Assembly (NCBI RefSeq): GCF_001642475.1
Contig: NW_019174021.1
Coordinates: 1 to 64,000 of the forward strand
Source: Fonsecaea monophora
Taxonomy: Eukaryota > Ascomycota > Eurotiomycetes > Chaetothyriales > Herpotrichiellaceae
DNA: 64,000 nt
Reading direction: 5' to 3'
Positions 13,118 to 23,705 of this stretch are shown here, in pieces. The translations under genes and the position numbers were made by a program. Each line of letters begins with the position of its first letter. Within the stretch, counting starts at the first letter, position 1. Under the pieces are notes generated by a model. The model worked only from the letters and a program-made list of their open reading frames with translations, had not been told where the DNA came from and searched no databases.

Positions 13118-13177
13118 ACCGTTTTTACAGTTTCTCGTACGGTATCCGGATTTTCCGTATTTATAGTATAGGTCGTT
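13118..13177 (-). other. Gag zinc-knuckle remnant with Cys/His converted to Tyr
   Basis: Twenty residues on the minus strand retain the spacing of a CCHC knuckle (C-x2-C-x4-H-x4-C), but the first two Cys and the His are Tyr, and only the last Cys remains (NDLYYKYGKSGYRTRNCKNG). TGT to TAT and CAC to TAC are the codon changes RIP produces. This places Gag upstream of pol. Confidence 0.8.
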
Positions 13178-14039
13178 CTTCTTACGTTTCTCTCGTTCCG
13201 ACTTAGAAAGCCCTTAGTTTCCCTTCTTTCTAGTATTAGCCTTCTATAAAGTTAAACTTCCTCGTTAGGCTATATCTAGATCCATCGGGTCTCTATATAG
13301 TTAGCGGCTTCTATAAGTCATTCTCCCTTTATAAGTACCTCTTCTTTCTATCTATCTCTTATAGAGTTAGTTATCGATCTTAATAGAAGCCTTAACGAGT
13401 AGTTTATACTCGTTAAGACGATCGACTCTTATCCTATCTTTAATCGAGTCCTTTAGTCCCTAATAGTAGACTAAGGCGAAAGCTTTATCTTCCTAATCTA
13501 GCTTCGAAGCGTATCGTTAAAATATAGCGAAGTATTTAGTAGCTAATCTAGTTTATTTAAGTTAATGGATCCGTTAAGCCGCTAACTATTCTTCTCCTAG
13601 TGTACTAAAAATCTACTTAATACGTTCCTTATATACAGTAAAATTTCCGAAAATTAAATTAGTCTCCTCATTACGCTATCCTAGGGCCGTACTTAAGTAG
13701 TCGCTTATTAGAGGTTTAAACCATTCGAATGCGGATCTACGAAGTTAAAGTCCTACGAACAGTACTTTTTCTACGGTAGTACTATACTTAGTGCGCTGTA
13801 GGGTAAATATAGCCTTAAGTTAGATTAAGTACATACCGAGTTTATTTCGTTCTCTATAGAAGTATTCGACCTTAAGGTTATCTTTCATCTTTACTACTTC
13901 TATAGTACTAACTAATGCTATATTAATACTAGTAGTTAACGGGTTAGGCTATTAAGTAAGCCTTAGTTTAGGTAACTTAAGGTTAGAACTACTAGATATC
14001 GTTATCGATACTACTAACTATCTAAGAAGGTAGTTAAAA

Positions 14040-14453
14040 TGTTACGAGATACTTTATACGTAAGATACTATAGTAAACCCGAGGTAGTTTACTTAGTGAT
14101 ATAGTAGTAGAACGGTATAGTAGAGACGAAACTAAGAGTATAGTACGCGGGACTATACGTAAAGTACTTAACCGAGAGAAACTCGATTATTTATGAACGA
14201 GGTTAACTACGCTTCTTATAGAAGCGGATCTAGCTAGCTATATACTTTAAGTAGGTTTCCTATCTAGGTAGGTCTAGGTATTATAGTATTATAAGTATTA
14301 TAAGTACACTACTATAACGTATATAATAGTATATTTCCTATTTCGGTTATTACGTATCCTAGGTTAGCCTTACCTACGAGGCTACCTCTTTTCTCGCTTA
14401 ACCTTCCCTCTCCTTACGTCCCCGGGTAGCCGTATGAAGGTCGGTTCGTAATA
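14040..14453 (-). repeat. 5' LTR of the gypsy element
   Basis: 414 bp, co-linear with 6,793-7,206 with no length difference. On the plus strand it begins TGTTACGA and ends TCGTAATA. The element's promoter would lie here. No clear tRNA primer-binding site could be read just inside it (14,039 downward), probably because of mutation. Confidence 0.92.
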
Positions 14454-14509
14454 AAAAGCTAGAAGAAACCCTAAGATTCTCTAATCCTAACTCGAGGACC
14501 CCCCCTAGA

Positions 14510-14650
14510 ATATAAGGATACTCCTCTCCCCTCTCTTAGATAGTTAAGTTTCACTAAGTCTTCTATAGTTAATAGTTAATACCTATCGGTTCGATCCTAT
14601 AATGAGCCTATTTATTACCTATTTAGGTAATCCTCTAAGTCCTCCGAACA
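14510..14650 (-). repeat. Inverted partial copy of the solo LTR
   Basis: Read on the minus strand from 14,650 downward this begins TGTTCGGAGGAC and follows the first about 141 bases of the solo LTR at 5,431, including GGATCGAACCGATAGGTATT and AAACTTAACTATCTAAGAGA. Similarity stops near 14,510. It is another member of the same LTR family, truncated, next to the gypsy insertion. Confidence 0.8.
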
Positions 14651-15559
14651 CTTATTATACCTCTCTTTTACTATAAGTTAGGTATCTTACCTCTTCTCTA
14701 TAACTTAGCGTTATCCTCTTCTACGGGATAGATACTATTTAACGGCTCTCCTCCTACTTAGATAGAGAAATCATTAGATTATAAGGGGACGATTATAGAT
14801 TAAAGAGGTTATTTAATCTCTTCGAATTTAGGACTCGATCTTAACTAAGATCGGTTACGGGCCTACGCCCGCGTCCTTACCGTACTTAATATACTTATAG
14901 TATACTAATACTATATTCGCTATCTATAATAGGAAGCGTTAATAAATTATTAGATTAGTTACATAATTAGAGAGTAAATGTATATACTATAGGATTAATA
15001 ATGATAGATAACTAGCCTATAGATAGAGATATTAACGCTTAAAGAGGCTTTAAGGTTAATAGGTATAACCCCTCTTACTATTTATATACGGTAAGTCAGC
15101 TACTTAGCTAGCGGCCTAACTATCAGAGCTGCTTCCTGTATGGCCTAACGGGGTTAGGCTTCCTCAGTTACAGTCCTTATATTACATGAGCTGGGTCGAG
15201 AGTACGTAAGGTATGAATAGTCAAGTGACTTCAGAACAGTATAGTGAAGTAGATGTCATGAGTTAGCTACGAGAGAGTGTAACTATGAAAGGGTAATGAG
15301 CGTAGCTATATACTTATGAGGCGTGTCCCGAACAGGCAACTGGGAATGGTATGTTGATATATTGATATGCGGCATACCGCCATATCACCATATCATAAAC
15401 TTCCTCTTTCGGTAGTCACGTGCAGCACGTGACCTAGCCTTGTATTCGTCAGGCTGCCCCGACCCGGCAGACCTGCCTCTGGGCGCCCCGCGCTCCAGGT
15501 CGTATGAAGGCCGTTTCTAACACTAACTCCTTAGTTAGTGGCCTAAGCTGAATGTCCAG

Positions 15560-15780
15560 TATCACGTGGGTATTCGTGACAGTAGGGTCGGTAATCATGG
15601 AGAATCAGTCATTATTACCACTCTACGCACCTGTTCAGTCTAAGGATGAAGTAACCTTAATCAGGCTAGCTTATGGAGACGGGATTACTCTATATTTCCG
15701 AGCTGACCAAATTTAGGAAATAGTGTCGAGTGAAGCGACATCAATACTAGGGAATGTACATGGGCTTTTTTTGATCCCGG
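15560..15780 (+). mobile_element. LTR end plus start of a retroelement interior (relic)
   Basis: TATCACG...CGTGACA ends at 15,581 and resembles the motif at 118-152. It is followed by an open stretch from the ATG at 15,598, starting MENQSLLPLYAP and closed by TAG at about 15,715. This may be the beginning of a gag-like frame, cut off before the transporter gene at 15,905. CA and TG are frequent here, so RIP is weak. I recognise no domain. Confidence 0.35.
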
Positions 15781-15904
15781 GCGTATCAAACATAGGTAGT
15801 AAAGCGTTGTTATAGTCCACTATGCTCATATCTATATTGGGGAGCTCCTGTCCCATCCCTAAACCTGTAGCTGTTTACCATTCTAGATCTACACTTCATA
15901 CACC

Positions 15905-18169
15905 ATGAGAACTAACGACGAAAAGGTAGCCATAAGTACTGTGGAGGGTACACACGTACATCAAGAGGAATTGTCACAGAAGATTGTACTGGCACATGAC
16001 GCCGACGCCGGCACGCCCACTATCAGTCTCAGAACAGCTTTGGCGATCACAGCACTTGCGGTACGTGACACTCCTATGAAAATTATCAGACTGGATGATT
16101 GAGGCTGACTTGAATCGAGGCAAATTATACGGCGAACATTGCCTTGATCAGTACTGTCGGGCCAATCATCTCGAATATTAACAACGACCTGAGTAGGCCC
16201 TGATGTAGTCCGTTTAACCCTAATGATAATGCTGACACCTACACTTTTGCTAGGCGCTGATAAAAGTCCTACATGGATTATCTCTGCAAATTCGGTCGCT
16301 ACGGGTGTGGGCGCCATTATGGCTGGGACAGTCTCGGAGTAAGTCACTTTTACCCTTGTCCGACCCTTGAAGATGTGACTAAGGGCTTGAATAAGTTTAC
16401 TTGGCCGACGTTGGTTCACCATTGGTGGTAGTATATTAGGGACTGTAGGCTGTATAGTCGCGGCCACTGCACAAACTACATCACAGGGTAAGGATCCCCA
16501 TATCAATGCTGAGATGTGAGAAGCTAAAAGGGACTTAGTTATTGCTGGAATGGCCATCTCAGGGCTCGCGGGAGCCGCGGGCCTAGTTACCTGGGCGTCT
16601 ATGTCCGAGCTCGTGTCGAGGCGACAACGTGGTTGGGTCTTGTCGATTGTGAACCTTGTTACCGCTGGCTGGACAACAGCGGGATCTCTCCTCGGTCAGA
16701 AGCTGAGCCATCTCCCCAGAAGAACCTCAATTAACGTGCAGTAGGACATGCTATGCTCCTGACTAACCAAAGCTGGCGGATCGCGTTCTACGTCAGTCTT
16801 GGAGTCAATGTTCTCGCCACTATCCTGGCCTTCATGTACTATCGCCCGGCTCCTGCACTTGTTCTTCAAGTTCAGTCGAGACGCGATATCTTACACCACT
16901 TCGACTATGTTGGCCTTATCTGTGTGGGGGTTTGTTCCTACATTCTTTTGTCCTAGGGTCGAAGCTCACTCAAACAGGCCGGTCCCGTTCTGATCCTGAT
17001 CGCCGTTATTTGGCTCGGTGGCACGTACCCGTTTAAGGAACCCCAAGTCATAAGTACCTTTGTCATTGGTGTCGTCCTAATCATCTTTCTCGCCTTCTAC
17101 GGTCTGTTTCCCCAAGAGCTCCTGATTGGAAATCTAACGTCGGACTTAGAGGTCTACGTACCCCGAAATCCTTTGTTACACCCGTATCTGTTTAAGAGAG
17201 TGCGCACCTTCACTCTTCTACTGGCGGTCACTTTTTTCAGCGGGATGCTGTGAGTTCAACCCAGTCGCCCAACTAACATACGTGCTTGTCTGACAGCTAT
17301 TCAGCTACTACTCCCTACTCACATTTCTGTCCCAGTATCTCTCGTTGGTATTTATTCAGAATAACTTGATCAAGCTAGGAGTATATCAGCTGCCATTTGG
17401 TTGCGGTACCAATTTTGGTGGTATCGGCATTGGCTTCTTGTTCGCCTGGCTTGGCCATACTCGTTTAGTCCTCGTTTTGGGGGTGATAATGCAAACTGTC
17501 TTCATTGGCTTGATGACCGTGCCAGGTAATGTTGATTCGTTTAAAGAGATTTGCCCTCCTGACCATATCGACCAGGGATGGACGATTTGGGCATGGCCGT
17601 TGCGTTCATCTTTCTGGCTGGTATAGGAATCGGTAAGTGGCTCCAAGGCAATACCAACTCTTTACTTCATACTCACCCCTTGCGTTTCAGGGCTAGAGCA
17701 AACCATCAGCATCCTGCTGGTTCAGCTCTCCACGCCTGAAGAATGGATGTGAGTCCGCCAGGATTACACCTAAGAGGTTTATGTCTAGTTGCTGACTTGG
17801 CTCAGCGGTTTTGCAACTGGCTCCCTCGCCACGTTTCGTTTAATGGGAGGTTCGGTCGGCACCGCTGTCTACATAACCATATTCACCAGTCGATCCACGA
17901 GCCTCGTGCCTCAACATATCCAGAATGCCGCGGTTCAGGCTGGATTACCCGAATCTTCGGTATCTCGACTCATCCAGAGTCTGCTAACCACAACAGGTGG
18001 ACCGATCTCTCAGGTTCCGGGCATCAACGAGCATATCATACAGGCTGCGACCACTGCCATGAAGCAAGGATATCTTGACTCTTTCAAAGTCGTCTGGTAT
18101 GTGGCAGTCGGAATTGGGTTTGTCACATTGATTTGTGCAGCATGCATCAGAGACGTAAGATGCCCTTGA
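15905..18169 (+). CDS. MFS efflux transporter, TRI12-like family, ten introns
   Basis: An integral membrane transporter, probably plasma membrane; TRI12-type proteins export trichothecenes or move siderophores and drugs. The spliced model is 573 residues, with introns at 16,061-16,119, 16,193-16,253, 16,339-16,395, 16,488-16,538, 16,695-16,741, 16,930-16,977, 17,250-17,304, 17,526-17,575, 17,633-17,690 and 17,749-17,805. Exons join to TM1 (IALISTVGPIISNINNDLS), DLLGRRWFTIGG, NQSWRIAFYVSLGVN, FDYVGLICVGAGPVLIL, and GFATGSLATFRLMGGSVGTA. The family fits because of the DY(V/I)G...WLGG block after the first six helices. An apparent in-frame TAG at 16,954 falls inside intron 6, so the gene need not be broken. 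It starts only about 120 bp from the RIP island. Substrate unknown. Confidence 0.75.
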
Positions 18170-18728
18170 AACCATGAATGGAAGCAAGATCACTGAAACA
18201 TCATAGCTTTCACATACAGTTGACAATTCCGTTGCCCAGCGTCTTGACGGTGAGGAAATTAAAGTGAAGGGCGCACCTGACCTTTCAAACGCCGCTTAAC
18301 TGGGGTTTTCAGGATGGCTACATACTACAGTGCAATGTGATATAGATTATATAAACCTATATACAATGTTTTCACATGTGAGAATGTGATTCGCAATGAC
18401 CTTTTTGAGGTACATTTATCCTTAGTACTATTATTACTCAAGGTTCAAAGGGTGGGTCATAGTAGCTTCTGCGTTTTCGTAGCTCAGTCGTAAGACTCGC
18501 CATCAACTTTACATATTCCGTCGGAATAATGCTTTGACGGAATACAACGTAATTCCCCATCCAAGGTCCTGCCAGACTTCATGAACCCGATTCGCGTGCG
18601 GAGGCCGAGCATTAGATCAAACAAACCCGGGAGAGCTGGGCTTCGTAGACAGCGAGGCAAACTTAGAAGACGGGTCCTCAAAGTGTTGATTTCCATGTAA
18701 GAGAGCTCGTCTTGCCCTGCTATTTCAA
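18170..18728. other. Gene-free stretch between two MFS genes
   Basis: 559 bp. Open frames here are short and resemble nothing. The upstream exon of the broken MFS gene may lie near 18,640-18,697, since GTAAGA at 18,692 could be a donor, but no clear first membrane helix can be read. Confidence 0.4.
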
Positions 18729-20251
18729 ATGCGCACTGACTGTTATACTCACAGCAACCTCGCCGCCACAATGTTTGCACCTGGAGCTGCCGAGCTCGCT
18801 AAGGAGCTCCATATCATCAGTCCTACTATCGTCAGTCTCACTGTGTCCATCTACCTTTGTGGCTTCGCTGTTGGGCCAATGTTCATTACACCACTGTCAG
18901 AACTGTACGGGCGCCTTGCGATCTACCACATCTGCAATATTCTTTACATTGGCTTCATAATTGGATGTGCTCTGAGCAAAAACACGGGCATGTTTCTCGG
19001 TTTTCGATTTCTTGCTGGATATCCTTCTTCGGGCCCATTAACAGTTGGTGGAGGGACTGTCGCCGACGTCGTCCCACCAGCTCAGCGTGGGAGGGTAATG
19101 TCTGTCTTCTTCGTGGGACCGCTTCTGGGACCAGTAGGTTGCACTATCTAACGCAAACAGTCTTCATCCTGACGGTCCTGCATGGTATTGGGCCCAATTG
19201 TTGGTGGCTTTGTGTCCGAATCAATCGGCTGGCGATGGACTTTTTGGATCATCACAATCCTAGTGTGTAGGGCCGAACCCCTCCTACTGTCGAGTCGCTA
19301 ACGGATCGACTTAGGCAGCAGTGTCATTCATCATATCAAGTTTCTTCCTCCGCGAGACCAATGCCGCTGTGCTTCTCGGGAGGAAAGCTGCTCGCCTCCG
19401 GAAAGAAACTGGCAATGCTTCTCTGATGTCCAAGATGGACCAGGGCATCCCCCCCCCGCCAGCTATTCCTCCGCGCAGTTACTCGACCAACAAAGGTTCT
19501 CATCCTGTCGCCAATCGTGCTGCTCCTTTCACTCCTATGCGCGTTCCTTTTCACCCTCCTCTTTCTGCTGTTCACCACGTTTCCCACGGCCTTTGAGGAA
19601 CAATACCATTTCTCCGCCCGCGTATTAGGCCTGTCATTTCTTGGCGTTGGAATTGGGATGATCCTCTCTCTCGCCCTGTTCGCCACCATGAGCGATAAAC
19701 TGCAAAGGCACTTGGAGATTTACTCAAACCTGAAGGACGCTTGAAGCCCATGATGTAAGTCATGCCCACCAGTGCCCGTCGGCATCTTCTGGTATGGATG
19801 GGCAGCCGAAAAGCAGGCTCATTGGATCGTGCCTATCATTGGCACCTCCTTCATTGGATTTGGCCTTCTCTGGGTCATAATGCCGACTCAGCTCTACCTG
19901 GTGGATGCTTTTGGCCCAGAGGCTGCTGCATCTGCGTTGGCTGCGAACGTGATTCTCCGACTTCTCTTTGCAGCTTTCGTTCCATTAGCAGGGCCGTCTC
20001 TTTATGCAGAACTTGGACTCGGTTGGGGAAATAGTGTCCTGGGTTTCATAAGCATGGCTTTTCTTCCTCTGCCCCACTTCTTCTATCTTTACGGAGGGTG
20101 GCTAAGAGAGCGTTTTGCTGTAAAGCTACAACATTTCTTGTCGCGATGGACGTGTTATAGATCTCTTCTCGAAGTTGCAGTCCATTTTTTTCTTCATGAA
20201 CAACCTCATTGGAACAGCCCGCGACATGACTGCCTCAGGGGCTCACCTTGA
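18729..20251 (+). pseudogene. Broken DHA1-type MFS multidrug transporter
   Basis: Protein pieces fit the fungal DHA1/TPO1-like drug:H+ antiporters: MFAPGAAELAKELHI with SELYGR (TM1-2), GGGTVADVVPPAQRGRVMS, GPIVGGFVSESIGWRWTFW, and a C-terminal half with PVGIFWYGWAAEK. At least two breaks are seen. A run of nine C (19,449-19,457) puts the frame one base out; eight would join GIPP to RQLFLRAV. A second shift occurs near 19,710. The gap between LKPMM and VPVGIFWYGW is an 18-bp GT...AG stretch, too short for an intron. The junction before GPIVGGF lacks an AG acceptor. The first helix is not found. A sequencing error in the C-run could explain one break but not all. Confidence 0.75.
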
Positions 20252-20871
20252 TACTGTGCTTCGAAGCAGAGCCCCAAACAGTGGCTACAAGGGACCGAAA
20301 GGGCTGCAATAAAGACTTGGATGGTCAATTGTTGAGTGAATGGCATACCTTCCATTTCAGTGAGGCGAAGATAGAACTCAGCCAGCAGTTGCTGAAATAT
20401 TAGATGAATTTTCCTGTACCCTCCGTCCTTCAGCAGGCTATGTTTGACAGTTTCACTTCGCAAAAGAACTGAGAGACCTTTACCGAAAGCTGCGACGGGC
20501 GTCTCTGCCTGTTGATCCTCTCAGGGCATGCTAGATCGCCTCCCGAGCGTCTTTGAAGCGGCCGCCATTTCAGACCGTCAACAAAAACATGAGTACGAGG
20601 TAGGCAGAAAGGTAAGAAACCACCAATGGGGTTGGGGCCACCGAGGTCACTCAATTCGTAGTGCAACCGTTCCAAATGTGGACTAGTGTGATCTCGGTGC
20701 CACTTGCCTTGCACGTGCCTTGTTAGCTCTACCTAGGTTTGTGATGTGACGGACGACAATAACGCCCAACACCTCGGCTCAAAACCTTGTGGATATCAAT
20801 CAGTTTTTCGATCCCAGTGTTGCCCCATAAACAAGTGAGCTTAGTGACAAGAGAGAGAGAGAGTTTCTACC
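20252..20871. promoter_or_regulatory. Upstream region of the CTF1/FarA-like regulator gene
   Basis: 620 bp with no gene. It holds one CCTCGG (20,772-20,777), the core bound by FarA/FarB in Aspergillus, about 100 bp before the regulator's ATG, and a GAGAGAGAGAGAG run (about 20,850-20,862) just upstream of the start. Self-regulation is possible but inferred. Confidence 0.4.
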
Positions 20872-23445
20872 ATGGAACAAGCACAAGCACAAGCATCTGT
20901 GCACCATGGTACCAAACGTCGCGCTTCAAAAGCTTGCCTGAGCTGCAGGGCACGTAAAGTTCGTTGTGATGTTATCGACAGACTTCCCTGTACCAATTGC
21001 CGACTTGATCGTGTCGAATGCAAAGTGGTCGAGTCACTTCGGAGACACAAAATGCGCGCGACCAAAACGTCAAGACGGCAGCGGACTACGTCAGATACCC
21101 TGGTTGAACAAAACCGCACCCGCCATTACAGTAACTTTGACAGTCTGAACGGTCTTTCCCGTGGTTTGACGGCGGCTCATGCGACCACAAATGTGCCTGA
21201 TCACTCTAAACAGCATTCTTCGCCTTCCATCGATCAGTATGTTCTCAATGGGCGCAATGAGGAACGTGCAAACTTCGCTGTCACTCCACCAAGGCACAGT
21301 CGCGACAGGACGTTCCTGGCTGCGTCTGAATCTCCTGTTGCAGACCAGTCCAATGTCGGCTCTCACGAATTTGACCCTTCCAACGGGTCTCGTGGCGGAG
21401 GGAATGGCATTCACAACGGGCAATTCTTATCGCAACCTTCTCACACCTCACCAGATCCCAGACTGAGTCCTCGCGGAGGATCAGAGGATACTTTGCCAAA
21501 GTATATTCGAACGACCTCAGCGCGGCTGGACGCGGACGACATCGAACGTCTACGGGCAAAAGGCGCCTTTATCATTCCTGCCACGAGCTTGCGCAACGAG
21601 TTGCTACGCTGCTACGTCGAGTATGTGCACCCGTACATGCCGGTCCTTGAACTGGAAGACTTTCTCGACACGATCGAGAAGGGCGAAGCTACTAAAACGG
21701 TCAGCCTTCTTCTCTTCCAGTCTGTCATGTTTGCTGCGACCCCGTACATCGCGTTCAAGACTCTAGCTGCTCACGGCTATAACGACCGACGGAATGCTCG
21801 CAGGTCTTTCTATCTCCGGGCGAAGCTTCTTTGTGATATGGACTATGAGCTTGATCGTCTTACCTTGATCCAGAGCACTCTCTTGATGACGTATTGGAAC
21901 GAAACACCGGATGATCCTAAGGACGTCTGGTACTGGCTGGGCGTGGCTATTTCGCTGTCCAAACGCATCGGGCTCAACTGTGAACCTCCTCCATACCCTC
22001 CTCGCAACCAGCTAGAGCGACGGCTTTGGAAGCGCCTATGGTGGTCATGCTATACCAGAGATCGGTTGGTCTCGCTTGCATTTCGCCGGCCCCCACGTAT
22101 CCGCCATGACGAATTCGACCAGCCCATGTTGAGGCTCTCCGATTTGGAGACACGACCCTTGTCTGACAGAGTGAGCGAGATGCTTGGGTCTCAATGTCCT
22201 ATCCTTAAAAATGAAGCTGCCCGGATGTTGTTAGCCAGACTATATATTGGCATGGCTGAGCTTTGCGTTTGCCTGACCCCGATTCTTGAGATGCAATACC
22301 GCAAGTCGAATCATATCTCTATCACTCAGACAACGAAGCTAGACGGAGCTTCAGAAGATATCATCGGCAATGCGTCAGATCTGTTGCAATGCGACCAGAG
22401 CTTGAAAAGATGGTACCAGACCCACGCGAGTTCTCTGCATTGCTTCAATGGTTTGCCGATAGATCACGCACCAGAAAACTCAGATCAAGCCTTGGAAGTA
22501 CACAAAGCAGTTCTAAAGGGCTTGTATTTAACATCGATCAATATCTTACATCGGCCCCAAATTCTCTCCAGTGCTACTAACTTGGCCCTGGATCCGGAGA
22601 TTCGAGATCTCTCACGGAGGAAGACTCACGAAGCAGCTAATGAGCTTACAATCCTGTATACAAACCTTTATGCCCATGGTTTGGTTCGATTCCTTCCCAA
22701 TACTGCCATCACCTGCCTGCTCCACGCCGCCATTATCCACGTTCTCGACCAGGCAGTTGGCGACAAGGATATCCAACAAAGTGCTAGACGAAAGTTCGGT
22801 CTCTGCACGCAGACCTTGGATCAATTGGGCGAAACATATTCCTCTGCCGCGTTCGCGTTCTCTTTTCTTACAGCTGCCGCCAACAAAGTGTCTTCTCGAC
22901 CGGAGCCAACTGAGGCTCGTATCAGAATAAGCGAAAGCATGCTTGGAGTGAAGTCCCAGAACGGAAAGGATCTCTCGCATTTTGGATGTCAGTTCAATGT
23001 CCCGCCCCCAGCATTCCCACTGCCTACCGGCGGCTCAACAGCCATTTCAGCCGCCGACTCGGAGCTGAGCAGAGCTCCTTCTCGGATGGATCTCCGAGGA
23101 GCGGCCCAGGGGCATGAGGATACAGCGTCCACTATGTGCAACGAAGGTGCTTGGAGACAACATCGAGTAAGTGTCGGCGCCGGGGATAACATTGCCATTT
23201 GTGATACAGATGACAACCAGAACAACATTAACTCCAATGTATGTGCGGTTCGTGGGGATGGGCGAACGGTCGACGGAATACAACAAGACTTCGACTGCTT
23301 CCTGGATATGGAAGGCTCTGCAGACTTTTTCAATCTGTCAGACGAGCTTGGAGTGAGCTTTGAGACGCAATGGGGCAACGGGTTGACACTTTGGGACCCT
23401 GCATCGCTTGAGACGAGAAACTTTTCTCAGACTACACCAAAATAG
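20872..23445 (+). CDS. Zn2Cys6 transcription factor, CTF1/FarA-like
   Basis: An 857-residue protein without introns and a nuclear DNA-binding regulator. The binuclear zinc cluster is complete: Cys 22, 25, 32, 40, 43 and 50 in the order C-x2-C-x6-C-x7-C-x2-C-x6-C. The sequence ACLSCRARKVRCDV is the form seen in cutinase factor CTF1 and the fatty-acid regulators FarA/FarB. A fungal-specific transcription factor (middle homology) domain follows at about 220-480, with LRNELLRCYVEYVHPYMPVL and RRLWKRLWWSCYTRDR. The C-terminal 150 residues are low-complexity and acidic, as in activation domains. It sits at the edge of the catabolic cluster, whose promoters contain CCTCGG, the FarA-type core. Assignment to CTF1/FarA rests on recognition of the zinc cluster and is an inference for target range. 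Confidence 0.85.
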   Translation: MEQAQAQASVHHGTKRRASKACLSCRARKVRCDVIDRLPCTNCRLDRVECKVVESLRRHKMRATKTSRRQRTTSDTLVEQNRTRHYSNFDSLNGLSRGLTAAHATTNVPDHSKQHSSPSIDQYVLNGRNEERANFAVTPPRHSRDRTFLAASESPVADQSNVGSHEFDPSNGSRGGGNGIHNGQFLSQPSHTSPDPRLSPRGGSEDTLPKYIRTTSARLDADDIERLRAKGAFIIPATSLRNELLRCYVEYVHPYMPVLELEDFLDTIEKGEATKTVSLLLFQSVMFAATPYIAFKTLAAHGYNDRRNARRSFYLRAKLLCDMDYELDRLTLIQSTLLMTYWNETPDDPKDVWYWLGVAISLSKRIGLNCEPPPYPPRNQLERRLWKRLWWSCYTRDRLVSLAFRRPPRIRHDEFDQPMLRLSDLETRPLSDRVSEMLGSQCPILKNEAARMLLARLYIGMAELCVCLTPILEMQYRKSNHISITQTTKLDGASEDIIGNASDLLQCDQSLKRWYQTHASSLHCFNGLPIDHAPENSDQALEVHKAVLKGLYLTSINILHRPQILSSATNLALDPEIRDLSRRKTHEAANELTILYTNLYAHGLVRFLPNTAITCLLHAAIIHVLDQAVGDKDIQQSARRKFGLCTQTLDQLGETYSSAAFAFSFLTAAANKVSSRPEPTEARIRISESMLGVKSQNGKDLSHFGCQFNVPPPAFPLPTGGSTAISAADSELSRAPSRMDLRGAAQGHEDTASTMCNEGAWRQHRVSVGAGDNIAICDTDDNQNNINSNVCAVRGDGRTVDGIQQDFDCFLDMEGSADFFNLSDELGVSFETQWGNGLTLWDPASLETRNFSQTTPK

Positions 23446-23705
23446 ATTGACTAGTCGGGCAAGTCCATATCATGGGTGCTGGAGAGACATGATCCAGACC
23501 GTGGTGTTATACCTGAAAGACACGCAGTGATGGCGGCAGCATCAACAATGAACACGATAGCATACGAGTTGACAAGTTTCATATATCATACTATACGGTA
23601 CTTTTTAGTCCAGCTTATTCTATGCATGCTTGTATCCACATCACGATAGACGCAAATCACCTGTGTGACATACTTGTTCAGCACGATCTTCATGTTTTGA
23701 CTCTT

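Larger units (their letters stand above)
6793..14453 (-). mobile_element. Full-length Ty3/gypsy LTR retrotransposon, RIP-inactivated
   Basis: A 7,661-bp element bounded by two 414-bp LTRs and a perfect 5-bp target duplication AAAAG (6,788-6,792 and 14,454-14,458). The polypurine tract next to the LTR at 6,793-7,206 shows that the element reads on the minus strand, with its 5' LTR at 14,040-14,453. Remains of Gag (zinc knuckle 13,118-13,177), the conserved post-protease motif (10,881-10,895), reverse transcriptase (10,365-10,574 and 10,131-10,142) and further downstream pol follow in the order usual for gypsy elements. All frames are full of stop codons and key residues are lost, so the element is dead. 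It is a fungal transposon family (Metaviridae type). Confidence 0.92.
1..15780. repeat. RIP-degraded transposon/repeat island
   Basis: The stretch has almost no CA or TG dinucleotides while TA and CG stay abundant; for example 2,401-2,520 contains no CA and no TG at all. This is the mark of repeat-induced point mutation, in which C in CpA becomes T on both strands. Reading frames are riddled with TAG/TAA stops and no intact gene is visible. Structured parts (arrays, LTRs, gypsy element) are listed separately. The rest, notably about 160-4,480, looks like decayed retroelement interior that I cannot assign. From about 15,080 onward CA and TG reappear, so that edge is younger or escaped RIP. Confidence 0.9.

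Noticed and set aside
15961..16557. 198-codon minus-strand frame opposite the TRI12-type gene
   Set aside because: It is an antisense shadow; the plus strand gives membrane helices and splice sites of a known family.
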